A stretch of 11,453 nucleotides of DNA from JAYZVT01 sp050248375 (lineage in GTDB: Bacteria; Pseudomonadota; Alphaproteobacteria; Rhizobiales; Methyloligellaceae), in NCBI GenBank assembly GCA_050248375.1, contig JBFWSL010000103.1, positions 1-11,453 of the forward strand, written 5' to 3'. Positions 7,651 through 11,453 of this stretch are shown piece after piece. A program made the translations under genes and the position numbers. Every line of letters begins with the position of its first letter. Position 1 is the stretch's first letter. The notes beneath the pieces were generated by a model, which did not search any database, was not told the origin of the DNA, and saw nothing but the letters and a program-made list of their open reading frames with translations.

Positions 7651-7679
7651 CGGGCTTCGGCCCGCAGGCGACCTGCCCG
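7651..7679 (+). promoter_or_regulatory. Leader hairpins with alternative pairing before the second SPOR gene
   Basis: CGGGC-TTCG-GCCCG (7651-7664) is a 5-bp stem with a C(UUCG)G tetraloop. It is followed by GCAGG-CGA-CCTGC (7664-7676), a 5-bp stem with a triloop that shares base 7664. A second GCCCG at 7675-7679 can also pair with the CGGGC at 7651-7655, so the region has mutually exclusive folds. It ends 52 bases before the ATG and has no T-run, so it is not a typical intrinsic terminator. Confidence 0.35.
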
Positions 7680-7731
7680 GCCCCCGCCGCGCACGGACTG
7701 CAGGCTTGGACCGCAGGACAAGAGGCCGCCC

Positions 7732-8484
7732 ATGACCGCCCGCACCTACCGTCTCATCTGGCTGGGCCTGTTCGTGACCGCGACATCCTATCTGCTCGCG
7801 CTCTATCTCTTCGCCTTTCCGGCACAGCTCGAGGCCGACCGTCCCGTACTGGTACAGTCCCGCAAGGTGCCGGATGCCGCCCTGGTGACCGGATCGCTGC
7901 CCGCCGGCCAGCCATCCGGACTCGGCGCCCTGGACGCCGAGGTCCGCTGGCTGAAGTCCGCCGTGGCCGACCTGCGCAAGCGCGACGAGTCCCTTCAGGA
8001 ACGCGTGGGGCTGATCGAGAAGGCCTTCGGTCCCGCGACCGCTTCCATTCCCCGCGAGAGCGGCCCGCCACGTCCCTCCACCGACATGTCCGTCATCGGC
8101 GGCGCCTCGCCCGGGCCCGGCATCACGGTCGAAACCCAGCCCCTGCCCCGAACCGGTTTCGGCGACGACATGATGGGCAAGTCGCCCCTGCCCCTCGCCG
8201 GGCAGCCCGAGCCCACCCGCACGCTGTTCGCCGTGGAACTGGCGACCGCGCCCGACCCCGAGTCGGCGGCGAAACAATGGTCCGCCCTGAAACAGCAGCA
8301 CACCGTTCTGCTCGCCAATCTGGAGCCCAAGGTCGGCAAGCCCGAAGACCCCGCCGGCAAGGGGCCGCTGCGGCTGATCGCCGGCCCCTTCACCAACGCC
8401 GCCGACGCGTCCATCGCCTGCGTGCGCCTGCGCGCCGCGGGCGCGAGTTGCGCCGAGACCGTATTCTCCGGAGACGATTTCTGA
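7732..8484 (+). CDS. Membrane-anchored SPOR-like domain protein
   Basis: Predicted 250-residue bitopic inner-membrane protein with a periplasmic C-terminus. One membrane segment (about 8-29, LIWLGLFVTATSYLLALYLF) follows a short basic N-terminus. Next come a heptad-like, probably coiled-coil stretch (about 66-99) and a Pro/Gly-rich linker (about 100-162). The last part (about 164-245) is a divergent SPOR-like domain: FAVELATA, then QWSALKQQH, LRLIAGPF, and Cys230-x9-Cys240. It aligns by eye along its length with the SPOR domain of the 2659-3972 protein, including the Trp, His, GPF/GPY and Cys pair. The ATG has AGAGG 6 nt upstream. It is the only plus-strand gene here, divergent from glmU and convergent with livF. 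A wall- or division-related role is inferred; the gene itself is well supported. Confidence 0.85.
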   Translation: MTARTYRLIWLGLFVTATSYLLALYLFAFPAQLEADRPVLVQSRKVPDAALVTGSLPAGQPSGLGALDAEVRWLKSAVADLRKRDESLQERVGLIEKAFGPATASIPRESGPPRPSTDMSVIGGASPGPGITVETQPLPRTGFGDDMMGKSPLPLAGQPEPTRTLFAVELATAPDPESAAKQWSALKQQHTVLLANLEPKVGKPEDPAGKGPLRLIAGPFTNAADASIACVRLRAAGASCAETVFSGDDF

Positions 8485-8492
8485 GGAATGCC

Positions 8493-8523
8493 TCCCGGAC
8501 GCGGCCACCCGCCGCGCCCGGGA
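8493..8523. terminator. Strong hairpin between convergent SPOR gene and livF
   Basis: TCCCGG (8493-8498) pairs with CCGGGA (8518-8523). After one A-C mismatch, CGCGGC (8500-8505) pairs with GCCGCG (8511-8516), leaving a 5-nt loop. This 12-bp GC-rich stem sits in the 55-bp gap between two convergent stop codons. It is symmetric and so could serve both strands. There is no T-run on either side, so it may act as a Rho-assisted or 3'-end protecting structure rather than a classical terminator. Confidence 0.55.
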
Positions 8524-8539
8524 CGCGAATGAATGCCGG

Positions 8540-9583
8540 TCAGCCGCCGAGGAACAGGCGTCCCACTTCCGGATTGGACAGCAGGTCCTTGCCCTTGCCC
8601 GCGATGGCCACCTCGCCAGACACCAGCACGTAGCCGATATCGGCGAACTCCAGGCCCTTCTTGGCGTTCTGCTCGACCATGATGATGGTCTTGCCTTCCG
8701 TGTGCTGGAGGTCGTTCAGGATCTCGAACACCATGTCGATGAAGCGCGGCTCCAGGCCGATGGACGGCTCGTCCACCAGCAGCACCTCGGGCTCCATGAC
8801 CAGCGCGCGCGATATCTCAAGCAGGCGCCGCTCGCCGCCCGAGAGCACCTTGGCGAGATGTCTGCGGCGCGCCGCGAGCCGCGGATATTTGTCGAACACC
8901 CTCTCCGCGACGTCCTTGGCCTTCTGCGGCTGGTCCATCAGGTAACCGCCCATCCACAGATTCTCTTCCACGGTCATGTTCGGAAACACCGACTTGTCCT
9001 GCAGGATGTAGGCGATCCCGGCCTCCTTCAGCTTCTGGCTGGACGACAGAGTGGTGATGTCCCGCCGCTGCTTGCCCTGACCCACAAAGATATGGCCGGA
9101 GAAGATGGTGTTGAATCCGAAGATCGAGTGCAGGATGGTGGACTTGCCAGCGCCGTTGGGGCCGATCAGGCACAGCGACTGCTGCTTGCCGACCCGCAGG
9201 TTGAGATCGTGCAGGATCTGCATCTGCCCGTAGCCCGAGCGCAGGTTGTCGATGCGCACATAGGGCTCGCCCTTGCACAGGCTGTCGAGCTTACTGACCG
9301 TGACCTGTTGCGCGATCCTGGCGACCTGACGCGTCACCTCGTCCACGGAGATGACCGCGTCGACGCCGCCCGCTCCATAGCCGCTGATACGCCGTTGCGC
9401 AGAAGCCTTCGCGGCTTTCTCCTTCGACACGCTGGCGCGCGGCGCGGGCCGGCGGCCAGACGCCCCCGAGGCCTTCTTGCTGGAAGCCGGGGTGACCGCC
9501 GTCCTGGCCGGCTTCTTCTTCGCCGTCTTGCGCTTCGTGGCCCTGGCGGCTGCCGGTTTTTTCTTCGTTGTCTTGGCGGCCAT
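8540..9583 (-). CDS. livF: LivF-type ABC transporter ATPase with basic N-terminal extension
   Basis: Cytoplasmic ATPase subunit of a branched-chain amino-acid/amide-type ABC importer, 347 residues from the ATG at 9583, against about 235-240 for usual LivF. Residues 1-65 are a Lys/Ala/Pro/Thr-rich tail with 22 Lys/Arg and one acidic residue, resembling histone H1-like tails. Residues 66-106 form a linker. The ABC domain starts near 107: Walker A GPNGAGKST (141-149), Q-loop Gln195, signature LSGGE (247-251), Walker B VLLVDEP (267-273) and VEQN (303-306), where Gln replaces the switch His, as is usual in LivF. The start is supported by GGGAG 7 nt upstream and by TGATG overlap with the livG stop. 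The tail keeps the frame without interruption. Transporter family is sure, substrate is not; symbol by homology only. Confidence 0.9.
   Translation of the reverse strand: MAAKTTKKKPAAARATKRKTAKKKPARTAVTPASSKKASGASGRRPAPRASVSKEKAAKASAQRRISGYGAGGVDAVISVDEVTRQVARIAQQVTVSKLDSLCKGEPYVRIDNLRSGYGQMQILHDLNLRVGKQQSLCLIGPNGAGKSTILHSIFGFNTIFSGHIFVGQGKQRRDITTLSSSQKLKEAGIAYILQDKSVFPNMTVEENLWMGGYLMDQPQKAKDVAERVFDKYPRLAARRRHLAKVLSGGERRLLEISRALVMEPEVLLVDEPSIGLEPRFIDMVFEILNDLQHTEGKTIIMVEQNAKKGLEFADIGYVLVSGEVAIAGKGKDLLSNPEVGRLFLGG
9389..9583 (-). other. Histone H1-like basic tail of the LivF protein
   Basis: The first 65 codons of livF encode a low-complexity stretch with clusters such as KTTKKKPAAARATKRKTAKKK and 22 basic to one acidic residue. 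It has no ABC-family counterpart. It begins exactly at the coupled start codon and is not needed for any visible catalytic motif. Confidence 0.75.
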
Positions 9584-10329
9584 CAATGCGCTCCCAGATA
9601 AGCGTCCACGACGCGCTTGTTGCTCTGGATCTGTTTCGGCGTGCCCGAGGCCAGAAGCTGGCCATGCGCCAGGCAGTAGATCTTGTGCGCCATGTTCATG
9701 ATCACGCGCATGTTGTGCTCGATGACGAGGAGCGTGATTCCGAACTCGGAATTGGCCCGCCGCAAACGGTCGATCAGGCCATTTATGAGCGTCGGATTGA
9801 TGCCGGCGGTCGGCTCGTCGAGCAGGAGCACGGTCGGCTCGTTCATGAGCGCCATGGCGAACTCGAGCAGCTTCTGCTGGCCGAAAGACAGGCTGCCCGC
9901 CATCAGCAGCCGCTTTTCATACAGGCCCACGAAATCCAGCAGCGAATGCGCCTTGTCCGTGTCCGCGCGCGTATAATAGCCGAACATGTCCATGAACTGG
10001 GCTTTGCGGTGCGGAACCGAGATCAGCATGTTCTCGACGCAGTTCATCTTTCCGTAGATGCGCGTCTGCTGGAAGGTCCGCAGCAGCCCCAGCCGGGCGA
10101 TGTCCTGCACCGGATAGGTGGAAATCTCCTCGCCCGCGAACTTGATCGAACCCGCGTCGATGGGGTGGTAGCCCACGATGGAGTTGAACAGCGTCGTCTT
10201 GCCCGATCCGTTGGGACCGATGAGGCCGGTGATCGCCCCCTGCGCGACGTCGATGGAGATATTCTCGTTGGCGACGACGCCGCCGAAAGTCTTGGTGACG
10301 TTCCTGACTTCGATGATGTTCCCGCTCAT
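9583..10329 (-). CDS. livG: LivG-type ABC transporter ATPase
   Basis: Second cytoplasmic ATPase of the importer, 248 residues, about the usual LivG length. It begins MSGNIIEVRNVTKTFGG; Walker A is GPNGSGKTT (38-46), the Q-loop is in LRTFQQTRIY (83-92), the signature is LSFGQQK (147-153, the non-canonical form typical of LivG), Walker B is VLLLDEP (167-173) and the switch His is in VIEHN (202-206, His205). The frame stays open upstream to 10935, but that part is a shadow of livM. The real ATG at 10329 overlaps the livM stop in an ATGA arrangement and has GGAGG 8 nt upstream. It ends overlapping the livF start. It pairs with LivF to drive the LivM permease. Confidence 0.93.
   Translation of the reverse strand: MSGNIIEVRNVTKTFGGVVANENISIDVAQGAITGLIGPNGSGKTTLFNSIVGYHPIDAGSIKFAGEEISTYPVQDIARLGLLRTFQQTRIYGKMNCVENMLISVPHRKAQFMDMFGYYTRADTDKAHSLLDFVGLYEKRLLMAGSLSFGQQKLLEFAMALMNEPTVLLLDEPTAGINPTLINGLIDRLRRANSEFGITLLVIEHNMRVIMNMAHKIYCLAHGQLLASGTPKQIQSNKRVVDAYLGAH
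9591..9595 (-). promoter_or_regulatory. livF Shine-Dalgarno inside the end of livG
   Basis: The minus strand reads GGGAG 7 nt before the livF ATG, within the last codons of livG. With the one-base TGATG overlap it indicates translational coupling and supports initiation at the extended start rather than closer to the ABC domain. Confidence 0.6.
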
Positions 10330-11429
10330 GCCGCGGCCCTCCGCCGCGACGCGGCCTGTTTCTTTTTCTCGACCTTGATGCCGAACCACTCCGGCCGGGC
10401 CTCCATCAGCCAGCCGACAATGCCCTGCTGGAAGAACACCACGATGACGATAATCAGAGCCCCCAGCGCGACGAACTGCCAGCCGAGGAAATAGGTCCAG
10501 GTCACTTCCTTGATGACGTGGAACACGATGGCGCCAACGATGGGTCCCCAGATGGTTCCCTTGCCGCCCAGCAGCACCATCAGCACCATGAAGACGCCGA
10601 AGGTAACGGTCGGAAAGGCCACCTCGCGCGGCTCGATGAAGCTGACCATGTTGCCGAAGATGGCGCCCGAGATGCCGAGGAAGAAGGCCGACAGGGACCA
10701 GGCCATGGTCTTGTAGCGGTTGGTGTGGATGCCCATGGCCTCCGCCTTCTCCTCGTCGTCGCGGATGGCGTTGATGGCCAGGCCGAAGCGCGTGGAGTAA
10801 AGCCATTTGAGGAAAACAAAGACGGCCACCGCCAGCAGGAAGTTCAGCACGTAGAACACCTGCTTGCCTGTATCGGGGTTGGTGCCGGGAAATGTCGGCA
10901 AGGAGATGCCGCTGCCGCCGCCCACCCAGTCCCAAGTGGTTATCAGCTCAGCCGCCGCGATGGCGACGCCGAGCGTGCCGATGGCGAAATAGGGACCGCG
11001 CAGGCCGAACACGATCCAGCCGAACACGATGGCGAGCAGCGCCGCGGCGAAGCCCGACGCCAGCAGGCCGAGGGTGAGCCCGGTGAAATACTGCTCGGGA
11101 CTGAACCCGATGCGCAGCGCGCCTGCCGGATCGGTATACTCGCCGACGTCGAAATACAGCCCGATCTGGATGATCGCGCAGGTGTACATCCCGATGCCGA
11201 AGAAAAAGATGTTCCCGAGCGAGTTGTAGCCCATCTGGCCCCCGAGCATGTCCCAGGTCAGCGCGAACACAACCATGAGCCAGAGAACCGAAATCTGGAT
11301 CGTGTAGGCAGGGAAGACGATCGGCCCCAGAATCCCAAGGGCCAGCAGGCTGCCGTAACCAAGCCACTTGAGGTAGGCCGGCGGCACGAATGCCTCCGAC
11401 GCCTCCGAGAAAGAGGTCCCGCTGCTCAT
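10326..11429 (-). CDS. livM: LivM-type ABC transporter permease
   Basis: Inner-membrane permease of a branched-chain amino-acid/amide-type importer, 367 residues. Several membrane segments are visible, for example about 24-42, 46-62, 71-92, 117-142, 148-165, 190-209, 243-262, 272-288 and 318-337. The conserved cytoplasmic coupling region is STRFGLAINAIRDDEEKAEAMGI (212-234), followed by FFLGISGAIFG (249-259). Near the C-terminus LLGGKGTIWGPIVGA (286-300) is typical of the family. The tail is very basic (IKVEKKKQAASRRRAAA) and would be cytoplasmic. The ATG at 11429 has AGGTGG 4 nt upstream. It is the first visible gene of livM-livG-livF; livH and the periplasmic binding protein are expected but not in the window, and only 24 bases remain upstream. 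Substrate cannot be read from the sequence. Confidence 0.93.
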   Translation of the reverse strand: MSSGTSFSEASEAFVPPAYLKWLGYGSLLALGILGPIVFPAYTIQISVLWLMVVFALTWDMLGGQMGYNSLGNIFFFGIGMYTCAIIQIGLYFDVGEYTDPAGALRIGFSPEQYFTGLTLGLLASGFAAALLAIVFGWIVFGLRGPYFAIGTLGVAIAAAELITTWDWVGGGSGISLPTFPGTNPDTGKQVFYVLNFLLAVAVFVFLKWLYSTRFGLAINAIRDDEEKAEAMGIHTNRYKTMAWSLSAFFLGISGAIFGNMVSFIEPREVAFPTVTFGVFMVLMVLLGGKGTIWGPIVGAIVFHVIKEVTWTYFLGWQFVALGALIIVIVVFFQQGIVGWLMEARPEWFGIKVEKKKQAASRRRAAA

Positions 11430-11453
11430 TGCACCACCTGCCTGATTCGCCGC

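Larger units (their letters stand above)
7340..7731. other. Divergent intergenic region, glmU / SPOR gene
   Basis: About 390 bases without a convincing gene. It must carry the promoters for the minus-strand glmU block and the plus-strand SPOR gene. Short inverted repeats lie at 7431-7444, 7537-7555 and 7651-7679, and GTTAAC occurs at 7375-7380 and 7646-7651. Open frames crossing it are extensions of antisense or out-of-frame frames from the flanking genes and show no recognisable domain or ribosome binding site. No tRNA or known RNA was recognised. Confidence 0.6.

Noticed and set aside
7395..8633. A plus-strand open frame of 412 codons, and a minus-strand frame of 311 codons at 7573-8508
   Set aside because: Both overlap the SPOR-like gene in other frames or strand, are low-complexity Arg/Gly/Pro-rich and lack a recognisable domain. 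The 7732-8484 frame has a ribosome binding site, membrane anchor and SPOR-like end.
9389..9583. The basic LivF tail as a separate histone-like gene or a frameshift artefact
   Set aside because: The frame runs without a stop from the coupled ATG into the ABC domain, so it is one continuous protein.
10330..10935. N-terminal extension of the livG frame by about 200 codons
   Set aside because: It overlaps livM out of frame and is not ABC-like; the start at 10329 has a good ribosome binding site and the family N-terminus.

Overview
The window is a GC-rich (roughly two-thirds G+C by eye), gene-dense stretch of bacterial chromosome. The protein families and the grouping of recG, a DUF502 membrane protein, glmS and glmU suggest an alphaproteobacterium; that assignment is an inference from gene content and order and was not searched. 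No tRNA, rRNA, CRISPR array, insertion sequence or integrase was seen.

Layout. On the + strand, positions 1-1728 hold the 3' part of recG (replication-fork helicase), cut by the left edge. Four bases later, and convergent with it, begins a minus-strand block reading right to left: glmU (5981-7339), glmS (4084-5904), a TPR/proline-rich/SPOR protein (2659-3972) and a DUF502 membrane protein (1733-2551). GlmS and GlmU make glucosamine-6-phosphate and UDP-GlcNAc for peptidoglycan and lipid A. The SPOR protein carries a peptidoglycan-binding domain of the type found at division sites, so the block links wall-precursor supply with a probable wall or septum factor. A divergent intergenic region of about 390 bp (7340-7731) contains several short inverted repeats. 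On the + strand follows a second SPOR-type protein, membrane-anchored (7732-8484). It converges, across a strong hairpin, on a minus-strand branched-chain amino-acid/amide-type ABC transporter operon livM-livG-livF (11429 down to 8540), with ATGA and TGATG overlaps between genes. The livH permease and binding-protein genes expected with it are not in the window; livM starts 24 bases from the right edge.

Most of the window is core metabolism. The less ordinary points are: a LivF ATPase with a histone H1-like basic N-terminal tail of about 65 residues plus a linker of about 40; a repeated aromatic-Ser/Arg-Thr-x-Val/Ile motif in the proline-rich linker of the first SPOR protein; two SPOR proteins flanking glmS-glmU whose SPOR domains share the same Cys-x9-Cys pair; and alternative hairpins in the leader of the second SPOR gene. 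I found no convincing sign of a wholly new multi-gene system.
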